A DNA stretch of 64,000 nucleotides from Ustilaginoidea virens. Taxonomy: Eukaryota; Ascomycota; Sordariomycetes; Hypocreales; Clavicipitaceae. The position numbers and the translations under genes are program-made. The notes under the pieces are model-generated. The model did not search any database. It worked only from the letters and a program-made list of their open reading frames with translations, and was not told the origin of the DNA. The DNA is taken from assembly GCF_000687475.1 (NCBI RefSeq), contig NC_057317.1:5394501-5458500 (forward strand), written 5' to 3'. Shown here in pieces: positions 23,201-34,885 of the stretch. Numbering within the stretch: the first letter of the stretch is position 1; every line of letters starts with the position of its first letter.

Positions 23201-25903
23201 TGGGATTCTATTCTGGCCACTTGGGATCAAGAATATCCTGGAGAGATAGTTCCTCACAGGGATGAGTTTCGATCAACTTTAAGGATTCTTTTAGAGGAAG
23301 GCATCATCACAGAACACTGGCATGCGTTTCGGGATTCTACTGGTTCCTTTTCAAAATGTCAACTTTTGACTTCGCCTGGTGTGGATGCGTTTTCTACCGA
23401 GTCACTACAATTGCTTGAGAAGGTCAAAACTTTACGATTGGAGTCAACAACAAGACCCGTGACCGGCAGCTACGGAAGTACTAATTCCTCAACAGAATTA
23501 CAAGTTGGTGGACGTGGGCGAAGGCTGCTGGCCAATGAGGTAGCATTGTTACATGCACCAGTGTATGTGGCTCAAATAGCCGCGAAAAAGGAGCGGGGAT
23601 CAGATACACGCGATCGAGCGAAAAGGTCGAAGCAGTCAGAAGCGAGAGATGGGGTTGAAGAAATCGCTTCATTTCCTTCCAAGCGACGGAAGGTAATACA
23701 ATCCCAAGCCCCTGCAGCGCTCCATGAGAAACTCCATTCCGAAACGCAAGAAGTGGCGCCGGCTTTGAAAATACTTTTCCTATCGCCAAATACCTTTCTT
23801 GAAGAAGAGCCAGATATCGACTACCTGATAAGCGTGCGATCTCCGAGTCCACAAACGGCCAGTTATGAAACGATTGCAGAAAGTCAAGCCTGGGCAGAAA
23901 GCCTCGAGGCCGAAGAATATCTCAATACTGTGACTGTTCTAACTGATGAGGATGGTATATGGCCTTGGCTAGATACTCAGTTCTTTGAATGTCACGATGG
24001 TAGTTTCACGGTTCGTGGTTGGATGCCTGCTCCCCAGTGGTTTCAATGGGAGTCTTTTAGTCAAATGGTGGATAGGAGACATGCGCAACTACACACCGAA
24101 AAAGCAAACAATGACGATGCTCTCGCGAGCTCAGAGCAGTTCTTTGACTGTAGGATTCGAGCTTGCCTCGAATCGGAAATGGCTTGGGGTTCAACATTTA
24201 CCAACACACCCTTTGCTTCGGCGGGGCCTCATCACATATTTTTGAGGTTCTGCAGCGGTCCCATCGAATCAGAAGCTCTACATCTATGCGAAATAAGCTG
24301 GCCTCCAGAAGAGCAACATACTCCGACATCCTACGGCCGTGCTCTACTGGGAACGGGGCAAGACCTTCCCGCAACCCCGGAGAACGGAAAGCTAGACACT
24401 GGAATAGCTTCCCACGCAAGCTCGACTTTGAGGATTAAACGTGTGGCGCTTGCAACTCGCTCGTTGACTTCGCTAGAGGGTTTGCAATGCAATTCTGTTA
24501 ACAGAGATGACATTGAGTTCGAGAACTATCCTATGGATATACCTGATAAGTTATTGGCGGCGTTTATTGCAGTACGTACTTTGCTGGGTGGCGCAGATAA
24601 AACGATTGATTGGGGCCTTCTTATGATCATTTTTCCGGATGCGGATTTGATGCAGTTACGAAGATTCTGGGTCGATACACGGAAACGACAAGGACCTTGC
24701 ATCGCCAATTTTACGCGGGCATTTCAAGAGAGGGTTGTGACAGCATTCAAGCATGATGAATTGCCAATGATCGACTTCAATAACCCCCAGGATTATGATT
24801 GGGATAATCTCGTCCGTTGGACTATGGGAATTCCTCGGCTAGAGGGTTTTCAGATTCCTGCATCTCGGAAATTATTGGATAGGCACTTCAGTCTGGAGGA
24901 TGTTAAGGGTCCCACGGATGATTGGCGAGAACGCTTTTTCCACGTGCAAGCTTCCGTTTTCACACGCTTCGAGGCGGTGACTTCTACCCCAGGAGCTTTC
25001 CCTGTCGACAGAGATTTACGCAAACTGCAGCGATCATTCAAGATAACCAAACTGGACATTGCGAGGTCCTGGATCAAGTCCCTTTGTAGCATGTCAATTG
25101 GCAAGTACTCCGTGGAAGATATCCGAGACAAGTTCTTCACTCTGTTACCTGGGAACAAACGCAAAACTTCCGAGCTCTTCAAAGAGGCCATTGAGCTCTT
25201 GGCCAAGCAAAGAGTTATTTGCAGAAGCAAAAAGCCGCCTTTAGGAGGCCGACCCTACAGGCTCAGCGAGGGATACATGTCTGCACTAAGCAAAATGGCG
25301 CAAAGCTCGAAGTATCGTGACGCTGCTGCGTTCAAAATGAGGCTCGACGCTACGTTCAGGCTGGGAAAAAAGCTGACTGTACCTTACACGTTGAACGACG
25401 GGGCAATGATGGCTCTCACGAACCTCAACGCTGCCGGACGAATAAGGCTGATGCCTACAAACTTGCCCAACATTCCATTGGGCTTCGAACCTGGGAACTA
25501 CGAGAGTCGCAAGTATCCGAAATCTTACTACCACTTTGGTATAGAGGCTATGCCTACAGATGTCTACCTGTATAACGAGCAAATTCACGTTCTAAAAGCT
25601 GTTGTGGATGCTGGGCCACCATCTGACAGTCAAGACGGGGAACTCCCTCAATGGGTGGATATTTTTAGCAAGCCAAACAAGGCACGTTGGCGAGATATAC
25701 TCGGTGCCGTTTGCTTTGCAATGGCTACCCGAGGCTCTATGGATATCGAGGGAATTTGCAGTGCCTTATGTCCTATACTGGATGACTTTGAGGCGAGTCT
25801 CATTGTCACCTGGGGTAAGAAAACAGGCGTGCTTACTGATTTGCCCAATGGCACAGGCTCTGCAGTCGGGGAATGGTGGTGGTTGGTAGTGCCGTGGCTA
25901 TGA
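20206..25903 (+). CDS. sfc3: TFIIIC largest subunit, B-block-binding (Tfc3/Sfc3 family)
   Basis: Subunit of RNA polymerase III factor TFIIIC that recognises the B block of tRNA genes. Exons 20206-20272 and 20412-25903, joined over a 139-bp intron (GTAAGA...CTGACACAG), give 1852 aa. The first exon (MAWDLEGLISHLL) carries a start typical of the family, and the frame stays open from 20412. At about residues 155-225 lies a winged-helix B-block domain (LGISSTRSQGILQGDLGRLV...). A Gly-Arg repeat is at about 645-660, immediately followed by a C2H2-like finger (WRCHNCGRSWKNDVGLKYHL, about 670-695). A second helical region (KRLKREHGVLLGGELLWDSI) and a long conserved C-terminal half follow. The C-terminus EWWWLVVPWL is assumed complete. 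A single 5.5-kb exon is unusual here but intact. Confidence 0.85.
22276..22323 (+). repeat. Coding hexanucleotide repeat (Gly-Arg tract)
   Basis: Hexanucleotide runs GGACGT then GGTCGA encode about eight Gly-Arg pairs inside the TFIIIC subunit. RG tracts bind nucleic acids and are arginine-methylation sites in many nuclear proteins. Repeat number may vary between strains. Confidence 0.8.
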
Positions 25904-26373
25904 GCCAACAGAGACATGGGACACGGACAACGACTTCGGCCAAAGACTTGAAATGAGGAAGGAGGGTTATGATTCTGGAAACACTCCAAAGCCCAATTAT
26001 AGAGGACGAAGCAGAACTTTTGACGTTTGGAAAAGAACTTGCACAGTACGTAATGCCCTCGTTCCCTGGGCAATTAAATCCCAACTACTAGATCCCGTTG
26101 AATCAAAGCCTACCATTTTTGTGTGACTTATATGTAATATCTCCGCGCGTCCGAGAACGTACGTGGCTATGGGACTTGTAACTTACTAGTAGGGTTTTTC
26201 ACGGCTTTATTAACCAATGCTTGATTGGCGAGTCTGATAGTGAGTGCCAAAGAGCAGCAATTGACAGAGTTGAAGATTCTCTTGCATTGCGGACACGAGA
26301 AGGAAAAGAATAAGAATCAGAGGGAAGAAAGCAGCAGTTGCTCCCATTCGGTCCACCAACGCCGATGCTAAAG
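25904..26373. other. Convergent 3' spacer
   Basis: About 470 bp between the TFIIIC gene (+) and ubc6 (-), which are transcribed towards each other. No further exon was convincing and no repeat is seen. Confidence 0.5.
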
Positions 26374-27568
26374 TTAAAAACCTACTAATACTTTGAGGAG
26401 CAGTGCTATCAAGACAATGACCAAAGCTACAATGGCTCGATCCACCCACAATGGAACACCTTCATCATGTGGCTGCAATGTACGTGGCGGCCTTCGAGTC
26501 AAGGCTTGTTCTGACGCCGCTGCCTCAGTTACTCTGCTGGTGGTCGGCGCATGACCCTCATCGTGTCTGGGAGATGTAGAACTCGACGGCTCATTACCAT
26601 GGGTCGACGACTCCTGGGATTTACCACGTGTTTGTGGATTAGCAGATGTTTGAGCGAAGACTTCGGTGGTTTCAGCAGCATCCGAGTCCCCATCTTGCGA
26701 CCCGTTGTCGAGCCGATCACTGGGCAATGAATGACCATCGCCAACTGGACGCTTCGTTATCATTTCATCTTTCCACGCCATGCTAAGCTCCGTCGGAACT
26801 TGTATGTCCTTTCCAGAAGGCACAGCCAATTGACTGACTTGCTGTTCAGATAAAGTGATGATCTCAAGGTTTGATCGACCACATGTTGAGCACCTGAAGT
26901 CTCGGGATTCGCGAGCTAGACGACGCCGCACTTCGTCAGTCGTATCTAAGCCTCCCAGTTGTCCACGAGCGTCGGTTTCCATGAAGCTCCTCAATCTACG
27001 TTCAGAAAATAAAACATATACACATATGTACTTAGCAGAAAATTCGATAATAAAAGGCATAAACACCATGACAAACTGGTACTTACGCTACAATTGCGGT
27101 CCTTATGCCCCATGCCGGCTGCCATGTCTCCTCGTGGTGACCACTGATGCTTAGGCATATCTCCCGGTTCGCCTCAAACCGACCATTCGGCGTCATGAAG
27201 CGGAAACTGGGGGGTCGCAAAGGATACGTCGACGGAAGGACTATTCGTCCATGATAGAGCCCTTCACCATAGACGGAGTTGGGAGGACCGCGAAGAGTAA
27301 AGTGCCATTCGAAAAAATCGGATTCGAGAGGTTCCGCTGCGTAATCTGCAGAAGGAGAGCTAGATATCTCGGCAGCCTCGCGCACTTGGTCGATGCCGTT
27401 GTCACTTGTCAGCAGCAGTCGGACAAAACCACGGAGAGCGGAGGGCTTCGTGGCAGAAACATGGCGATGGCACTTGTTTTCTCGGTGGCCAAGCAAGCAC
27501 TCACGGATCCTTCGTATAGTCGGCGACTTGGAGCTCAGCTGGGAGGTTAAATTCTTTGCCGCCGCCAT
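26374..27568 (-). CDS. ubc6: Tail-anchored ubiquitin-conjugating enzyme E2 (Ubc6/UBE2J family)
   Basis: ER-membrane E2 that works with ERAD ubiquitin ligases. Exons 27568-27505, 27384-27087 and 26995-26374 sum to 984 nt, 327 aa. The E2 fold spans about residues 5-165, with ESDFFEWHFTLRGPPNSVYG, YPLRPPSFRFMTPNGRF and the active site EICLSISGHHEETWQP (Cys about 98). The CLSIS...W.P form and lack of the usual HPN box before the cysteine are typical of the Ubc6/UBE2J group. A disordered Ser/Thr/Glu-rich linker follows, and the last ~20 residues are a hydrophobic anchor (IVALVIVLIALLLKVLVGF). Intron 1 (120 bp) splits the codon of Leu22. Confidence 0.9.
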
Positions 27569-28613
27569 GGTTGAGATAAAGAGTAACGGAACGGCTGCCG
27601 GATCAATTACTGGCTAATACTTGTCCGCAAAAATGCGCGCTTGGTCCAAATCAGCTGAGCGGTATTGAAGGCTTTCTGGTCACCTGGAAGAGACGCAAAG
27701 CTGGTGGTGGGTGAGTAGTGGTGACTGAGACGCAACCAAGGTAGCAAAACCGGGGGATGCTGACCATGGTCCATGGAAATGCAAAGAGAATTCGCCGACG
27801 TAATTGCAGACGTGTCTAAATAACCGGCCGCAGCACGACGGCGGCACCATTGCCGAAAGGACTTACCGGGCCTTCCGTGGGCGTCCGGGGAGCTGATAGG
27901 CCAGATGTAGTCCCCTCGACACCAATTGATACTATGTATACACTCGTCCTTAGGTGCCTTAGGTTAGGCACCTACCTAAGGTACATACATACCTACCTGT
28001 TACGAGCAATCTCACTCTTGACCTTGATTGATGGCGACCAGACATGCGATCGAGTAGCCAGACATAGGTCTGCAAGCAAATGCAAAACTAATCCAGATGA
28101 TCGACATTATGGATGTTTAGACCATCTTACAAACATGTACAAGGGGGCAGGTCATCACGCTTAGCAATGGGAGGATACAATAATTATGATCATCAATATC
28201 AACGTCTTCTACCTCCCGCTGCTGTGTCATTCTATCAATCTATCTATCGTTTGAACCCATACATCATGTGTTCTAGTTAATATAGGGTTAAAAATACGGA
28301 ATCTCACCCAGTGCACCCGACGAGTTTAGCCGCAACACTTTCGAAACGCGGGCGGTAAAATATCGTCGCGTCTCTGCTAATCTTGACTCCGGTAAATGAG
28401 AGCAGTTCCATTTTCACTTCTTAACAAAGCACGCCCAGTGCCTCGAGCCCACCACGCATTACCCACACATATGGTATTTTTTTTTTTAAAAAAAAAATAA
28501 AAACAAAAAAATAAAAATGGCCGAAAAGCGTGGCTAATATAACACCCGGGTCATGATGCAAGCTGAAAAGTTTTGAAAAATCAGTACTCATGTATATATT
28601 GGGTTAGCATAGC
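27569..28613. promoter_or_regulatory. Intergenic region with inverted TTAGGT motifs and A/T tracts
   Basis: Upstream of ubc6 and downstream of the PGDH gene. At 27948-27981 an inverted arrangement (CCTTAGGTGCCT ... AGGCACCTACCTAAGG) belongs to the GGTACCT/TTAGGT motif family seen elsewhere in the window. At 28470-28515 there is a T-run followed by A-rich DNA. No gene was seen. Confidence 0.4.
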
Positions 28614-30482
28614 TTAGCGCAGCTTACAGTTGAGGGATTCAAGACTCTCGGTTATGTCCTTTATTTCTTCATAACGAACATTGCTAATGTCAGCCATTAA
28701 ATAGGCGACCTGCGCGTTTATTTATATGTTAGCAGCTCTGTGCAATTATGTGGTAAGAAGCCCTGCTGACTTACGTCGCCTTTGCTATCGCTGATCTGCT
28801 TGTCGACATTGTGATCTCCCAATATTTCGTTGACTTCAAAGGCATTAGCCAAGCTGAATAGCCACCACCATTGACAGATACAGTTGCTGTTCCTACCTCT
28901 ACGAAGCACTCCGGGTACATTGTGATGGATGTAAATAACCTACAAGAAGTCGCACGTTAGTTAATCCCGCGATATGAGAACATTGGCAATGAGTAGTTGG
29001 CCGTACTCTTGCATGATTAGGCTCGTCCAGTGTTAGCGATCGGAGCTGAGCTTCGGGCAAATTCACACTTCCCAGTGTAATTCCCTGGTTTATGTATCGA
29101 ACCAGAGAGTCAGCCACTAATTAAAAAAAAAATATCAATTAGCTGAGCTTCCGTTGAATGATTTCGAGAATCCTGGCTTTGTCCTGTCCTCACCTTCAAT
29201 ACCGATTGCACGCTGAGCCTCCTCGGTGCTGCCGCCAATGTGAGGCGTAAGAATGATGTTAGTCAAGGAACGAAGATCCTCAGCCCACTGGTTGAGGCTA
29301 TTGGTGAAGTAATCGCCATTTGCCGCTGGTTCGTTGGGGTACACATCTAGAGCTGCACCTGCGATTCGTCCGGATCGCATGGCCTTCACAAGAGCTGGGA
29401 TATCCACAACAGTTCCTCTGCTGGCATTGATGAGATATGATCCATGTTTCATTCGATCGAATTGAGCGGTTGAGATCATGCCCCTTGTCTCTGGAAGATC
29501 AGGCACGTGCAGGGTGACAAAGTCGGCTTCTTCTAAGAGGCTTTCCAAGGACGAAACTTGTCGTGAAGTGCCCAGAGCCATCAGGGCCACCACGTCGTAA
29601 TAGATCACACTCATACCCATAGCTTCTGCAAGGACCGACAGTTGCGAGCCGATATGTCCGTACCCGACAATGCCTGCCACAAAAAGCGTCAGGACTCGTT
29701 TACCAGTGACATGCTGGCCCATGAATAGGTAAAGGCACGATGGACGCAGCAGAAATGGCAGGAGAGGGAAGCCGCAGCTTACCTAGCGTTTTACCTCGAA
29801 TCTCCCAACATTTAGCACTTACTTTATTCCAAGTTCCGCGGTGCATTTCAGACGAGCGATCGCCCAATTGGCGAGCAAGCGAGATAATCTCAGCAATCAC
29901 AAGCTCCGCGACGCTGCGAGAGTTGGCAAAAGGCGAGTTGAAGACGGCAATCCCATGTCGTGCGGCGTAGTCGAGATCAACCTGGTTCGTTCCAATGCAG
30001 AAGCACCCAACCACCAATAGGTTCTTGGCTTCTCGCAGCACACGCTCGTTCAGTTTAGTTTTGGATCGAATTCCGATAACCTGAACGTCCCTGGAAGTCT
30101 TCTTAGTCAGTATCGAAGTCTTCTTTCATCATTTAGACCAGAGCTCTGCGCAGCCAATCAGCTTTTCTGCAACTGACCGGATCTTTTCAATCAACTGATC
30201 TTCGGGAAGCGAGGTCTTGAGGGCTTCGACTTGATAACCCTGCCCCCTGAGAATATCTTGACCGGTTGCATTGACATTTTCCAACAGCAAAATTCTAAAA
30301 TCTTGGGTTTTGAACGGCTTAAGCTGCTTCGGTGCACCACGCTGGGTCAATGCCCCTCTCCAGCCGCTCGGCGGGGATGCAAACGTTGCAGTTGGAGAAG
30401 TCGACAAATTATTGGGATCCCAGCTATGGGAGACAGTCCTCTGCGGCACGGCTGTCCCCTTTATATCCACTGAAGGTGTCAT
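28614..30482 (-). CDS. ser33: D-3-phosphoglycerate dehydrogenase
   Basis: First enzyme of serine synthesis: 3-phosphoglycerate to 3-phosphohydroxypyruvate with NAD+, cytosolic. Seven exons (30482-30139, 30090-29783, 29673-29194, 29116-29007, 28939-28897, 28833-28775, 28709-28614) give 479 aa. The N-terminus before KPFKTQDFRILLLENVN is Ser/Pro-rich. The NAD site is GYGHIGSQLSVLAEAMG; the catalytic Arg lies in NASRGTVVD and the His in TPHIGGSTEEAQ. The C-terminal ACT domain (VIYIHHNVPGVLRRVNEIL...) is the serine-feedback module in this family. Exon 1 ends at a weak donor (GTCTAA) of a 48-bp intron; the frame requires it. Start is the ATG opening MTPSVDIKG. The C-terminus SLESLNCKLR looks slightly short. 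Confidence 0.9.
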
Positions 30483-31645
30483 GATAAATCTTTTCAAAAC
30501 TGGAGCAGGAAGTACAGGCTATTAGGCGACGGTGATGCGACAAAGGTGAAGAGATTTGCAGCGCTTTTATTGCGGGAAGAGCCAAATCATGCTATGTGTC
30601 AGCTAATAAAGAACACCACCAGTCTTGTTAATGTACGGACCATGGACAGATTAGTCCCGGATAATTCCAACCAAGCCCACTGCGCTCTGCGATTGGCGTG
30701 AACTTACAAGTACCAACCAACCTGGTACGTCCCTAATTGCTCACAGATTCCTGCGCTTCTAAACTTGATCATCTCTACGGAGTAGAGTACCCTTATTAGG
30801 TACCTGTGATGATTCATTCCATGTTCTGATAAGGCGCGATATCGGGGATCTGAAGTGGCGCTCTACTAGTGCAGTGGTGCATTGTTGGTCGATACAAATA
30901 ACATACATGCATCATTTGTGAAATTACTTCCCGCGACTGGAATGCAGCAATTCACAGCCTAGAAGAATGATTGTCCTAGCTAAAGCGCTGCGACAATCAA
31001 GTTAGACTATTTCTTTACCCGCACTAAGCGAAAATCCTTCCATTAAGTATCTCAAGCACCTAAGGTACGTAAGAATCTTATCTAGTACCTACAATTTTTC
31101 TGGAGAACCGATAAAATGGACATATCTTCGGAGTACCTACCTCCTAGCTGGAGGCTGGATGTGTCACATTTTTCGGTTTTGGTTCAGATATTAAGCATCA
31201 GCATCGCAGCCGGTATCGGAAATTCTGGGCATGCTAAGTGGAGCCTTCAATAATAGCAAGCCTGGCGTCATCAAACTAGGTACTTACCTAGGTACCTAAC
31301 CTACCTAGGTCAGCAGCCTTTTCAGTAACTTACGTGAAGTATTTAAAAAGCTCGTGCGGAGGTAGAATTAACCGATAACGGCTGTCCTAATAAGTGCCAC
31401 AGAAAGCCGGTACCGTGCCGTTTACAATATACGGGAAAACGCTTAGTTGAGCTGTGGACTCCCTACAAGGTGGAAAGGCAAACTATTCTGAAGCCCACTA
31501 CCGCGGATCCCAGCCATGCCCGTGTAGTTATATGAGGTCTATCAAATCATTCATCTTGTGCAATCCCAACCACTCTTTTTTTTTTATTCGGGTTGCGCCC
31601 GTTCATCGTCAACCGGAAAAAAAAATCCCTACCTTTTTTTGCGCT
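30483..31645. promoter_or_regulatory. Intergenic region rich in CTAGGTACCTA-type motifs
   Basis: About 1.16 kb upstream of the PGDH gene and downstream of pyruvate kinase. A dense cluster lies at 31276-31310 (CTAGGTACTTACCTAGGTAC continuing to CCTACCTAGGT), with isolated relatives at about 30795-30812 and 31055-31150. T-tracts at about 31568-31580 and 31630-31640 lie at the pyruvate kinase 3' end. No gene was seen. Confidence 0.4.
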
Positions 31646-33398
31646 TCAGGCCTGTCCAATGCCCAGATGGTCTGGATCGGCTCGCACAATTCGCAGAGTA
31701 TTGGTGTTGCCCATACCTCCCTTCCAGCCCTGTACAACAACGACAGTATCTCCAGCGGTCAGAACATTAAGCTCCAGTGCCTTATTGACAGCCCACTTGA
31801 TACGCTTGTCGACATCTTCCTGCCAATTAACTTGGTTAAAGTCAGGCTTAGCTTCCGGAAATAAGAATGGGTAAACTCCGCGAAATAGGTGACTGAAGCG
31901 AGATGTCGTGGCATTTCGGGTAACCATGAAGATGGGGCAGACTGGGCGGTACTTGGAAAGTAGCCTGGCGGATTCGCCTGAAGTAGACAATACTATGATA
32001 CCCCCAGCAGCCAAATCAAGAGAAGCTCGCACCGCAGCCATGGCGCAAGATTCAGCGATCTTGACTGGTCGCTGCGCAAGGTTACACATCTCCTCAAATT
32101 GAGAAACATAGGGGATAGAATTCTCGGCCTTAAGGCATGCCTCGTGCATTTCTTGAACGGCCTCGCAAGGGTAGCTTCCTTTTGCAGTCTCACCAGACAG
32201 CATAACACAGTCTGCTCCGTCAGTGACCGCGTTCCCAACGTCGCTGATTTCAGCGCGAGTGGGCCGAGGGTTCTTAATCATGGACTCCAGCATCTGGGTA
32301 GCGCAAATGACTGGTTTTCCGGCAATGTTGCACATGGCAATGAGTTTTTTCTGCGCAGCAAATACCTCAGCGGCCGGGATTTCGATACCCAAATCACCTC
32401 TAGCCACCATGACGCCATCAGTCTCCTCCAGGATCTCCCTGAAGTTGTTGAGCCCTTGACGGTTCTCGATCTTGGCGATAATCTGTATCTGCTTGCCCTC
32501 CTCTCCCAGAACTGCACGAATATCCTTTATATCTTGTGCTCGACGGATAAACGAAGCGAAGACCATGTCTACGTTGTTCTTAACGCCAAATCTCAGGTCG
32601 GCTTTGTCCTTTTCGGACAGGGCAGGAAGGTCGACATCTGTGTTGGGAAGGTTGACGCCCTTTCGAGAAGAGATGAAACCATTATTTCTGGCCCGAACCT
32701 CGATGGTCTTGTCGTCCTTGATGCTCAGAACATCGAAAGCCAGGACACCATCATCAACGTAGATAACACGGCCAGGTTCAATAACCTTGGTAATGTTCTT
32801 GTAGTCGACATACCTAGTTTGCATCAAATTAGTACAAGTTCAGTCCCAATGACTGATCATGAATCAGCCTCGCAATGAAAGTAGGCGCAACGCCAACGAG
32901 GAGTGGCATTCACTAACAAAAGTGAGAAAAAATAATTTTATAGACTCACATATTCTTAGTGTTGCAACTGGTGGCAAATTTCTCATCCGTAGTGAAGTTC
33001 ATCACTTCGCCAGCAGCGATGGGGATGTCTTCATCGTTTGCTGTGTTGCCAGTGCGAATCTCGGGACCCTTCGTATCGAGAGCAATAGCAACTGGCCGAC
33101 CATTGTGGCACTCGACAGCCTTGCGCGTGTTGTCGATAACAGATTGGTGGTAATCGTATGACCCATGGGAGAAGTTCATCCGAACAACGTTGAGACCAGC
33201 ATCGCGAAGCTTGTTGATCGCTTCGACTGAGTTGGTTTTGGGACCAATGGTGCAGATAATGGATGAACGACGATAGTTGTGCTCAGGGCTGTAAGAAGTA
33301 TCGAGAGAAGCAAGCCATGCGACTCTCCCGCCAGTGTTGAGGTGGTCCTGCTGAGTAGCAGCCATGGTGCTAAGTGAGCGAGTGCGACCCGCTGACAT
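31646..33398 (-). CDS. pyk1: Pyruvate kinase
   Basis: Last glycolytic enzyme: phosphoenolpyruvate + ADP to pyruvate + ATP, cytosolic, dependent on K+ and Mg2+. Exons 33398-32950 and 32813-31646 give 538 aa, slightly above the usual ~500-530. Signature parts: [45 protein letters not shown], the active-site stretch [32 protein letters not shown] and [10 protein letters not shown]. The C-terminal allosteric domain ends [17 protein letters not shown]. The intron (136 bp, TACTAAT branch) splits the Met codon in TKNMYVDYKNI. The ATG at 33398 adds 12 residues before the alternative MAATQQDHL start. A 5'-UTR intron is likely, since an acceptor-like CTGACAG...GATAG lies just upstream. Confidence 0.95.
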
Positions 33399-34885
33399 TG
33401 TAGTCAATTCCTTGTCCTATCACCAGGAGGCTGTCAGTAAAAGTTTCGAAACAGAAGCGTGAAAATGAGGGATTATATTGAGTGAGAAAGCAATTATTAA
33501 ATCACAAAAGCGCAGCAAAACCCCCAGTGTAGTACATGAAGCACAGGAATATGAGCCAACGAACCTGGGAAAAGAGCTTCCCGACAAAGCTCTGATAAAG
33601 TGACGTGAAGAGAGCTTGACGACTGCGGAAATCCAGATAGTTGAACGAATTGTTGAAGAAAATCAAGTGAGAGAGTAAAGGAAATGGAAATTGGAAGCTG
33701 GTGGGGTTGGTGGGGATTAATGCAGCTTTGCCTTTGCTCGATTGTGTTATGTCACTTTGGTGGTGCGGTGAGGAGAAGGTAGCACAACATATTTGGTTCG
33801 TTATCTTTTGATGGGGCAAAAAAAAAAGGTGAACTGGATGCATAGCCCGAACAGGCCATTCACCTTGTACTTTGAACTGCGGACATGGAAAGTTGATCTG
33901 CTATTCTATGCCTGTTTAAACCACTCTTTAATTGCCTGAACAGGAATTGGAGTCTTTTGGCACAGGGCCAGGCTTTAGTACCTTAAGCATGTGTGTACTA
34001 CGGTGCGACGAATTTGTACGAGAGCCTATACTATAGCCTTGAATAAAATAGAAGCACTCTATTCAAATGCGGTCGAATAGAATGAGCAGGATTTTATAAG
34101 CGAATGGTCTATTATGGCTATGATCCGCGGATCGGGTCTGGTCCTTGAGGGATTTGTGATGAGCTATAAAATAGTTGAGTGGATTTTGTCCCCCCATCTC
34201 CGATAAACACACTGTAACTCGTTTGTTCTTGATTCCCCAGTATCACTTCATCAGCAGTCCAGACTTCTTACCAGGGCAGGGCCTTTTTTATTATTATTAT
34301 TATTATTATTATTTTTTTTTTTTTATAAATAATGTCACTAAAGCGAGGAACGAGATGTTGTTTCAGCGACAGTCCCTCCCCCACCATCTCGCATTTCGTG
34401 GCTCCGAAAACGCTCACTCATGCCGTTGAAGTCTTCGTTTCCATGATTGATCTGTTCCTTCCCCAATGAAGTATTTAATAATTATGAGTAGCGCTTAGAT
34501 GTAGACGGAAGGTATATTCCCAAAAATCTGTCTATTGCAGTAATATGAACACTATAATTTGCTCTACATAATTGACCTGTTCGAAGGGTTGATTTTCCAG
34601 GGGGTCTCGATTGATCATTTCTGGTGAAACAGCCTTTCTTTTGCATAACCTGCTAGCCTGGGGCTTTCTGCACTGCCAGTAAAAACAAAGCCCTTTGCCT
34701 CCAGATAAATCTGATAGCAACGTTAGCCGCTTGTGGCCACCAGGGAGGCAGCACGTATGACAATTTATGTGAGCTTGGTTCATCATAGCAGCTGTGTCCA
34801 GGTTCGCGTAGTGTCCGTCTGGCTTCCCCGTGGATGACATGTCTTTGTGATATAGCAGGGCACGCTTTTAGTCACCTGCACCTGC
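33399..34885. other. Intergenic region with T-rich and (TTA)n tracts
   Basis: Upstream region of pyruvate kinase and downstream region of the WD40 gene. It contains pyrimidine/purine-skewed promoter DNA (33480-33840) and a (TTA)n microsatellite followed by a poly-T tract at about 34284-34324. A short Cys-containing frame (34532-34840, -) is not supported as a gene. Confidence 0.5.

Noticed and set aside
20906..25903. Clustered secondary-metabolism or defence system
   Set aside because: Every large gene in the window matches a conserved housekeeping or signalling family; neighbours differ in pathway and orientation, so there is no cluster logic.
32099..32878. 259-codon plus-strand frame opposite pyruvate kinase
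   Set aside because: It lies entirely antisense to a highly conserved enzyme and has no family resemblance; long antisense frames are common opposite biased codons.
34532..34840. 102-codon minus-strand frame with several cysteines
   Set aside because: No signal peptide, no regular cysteine pattern and no splice context; it lies just past the WD40 gene stop codon and is probably chance.
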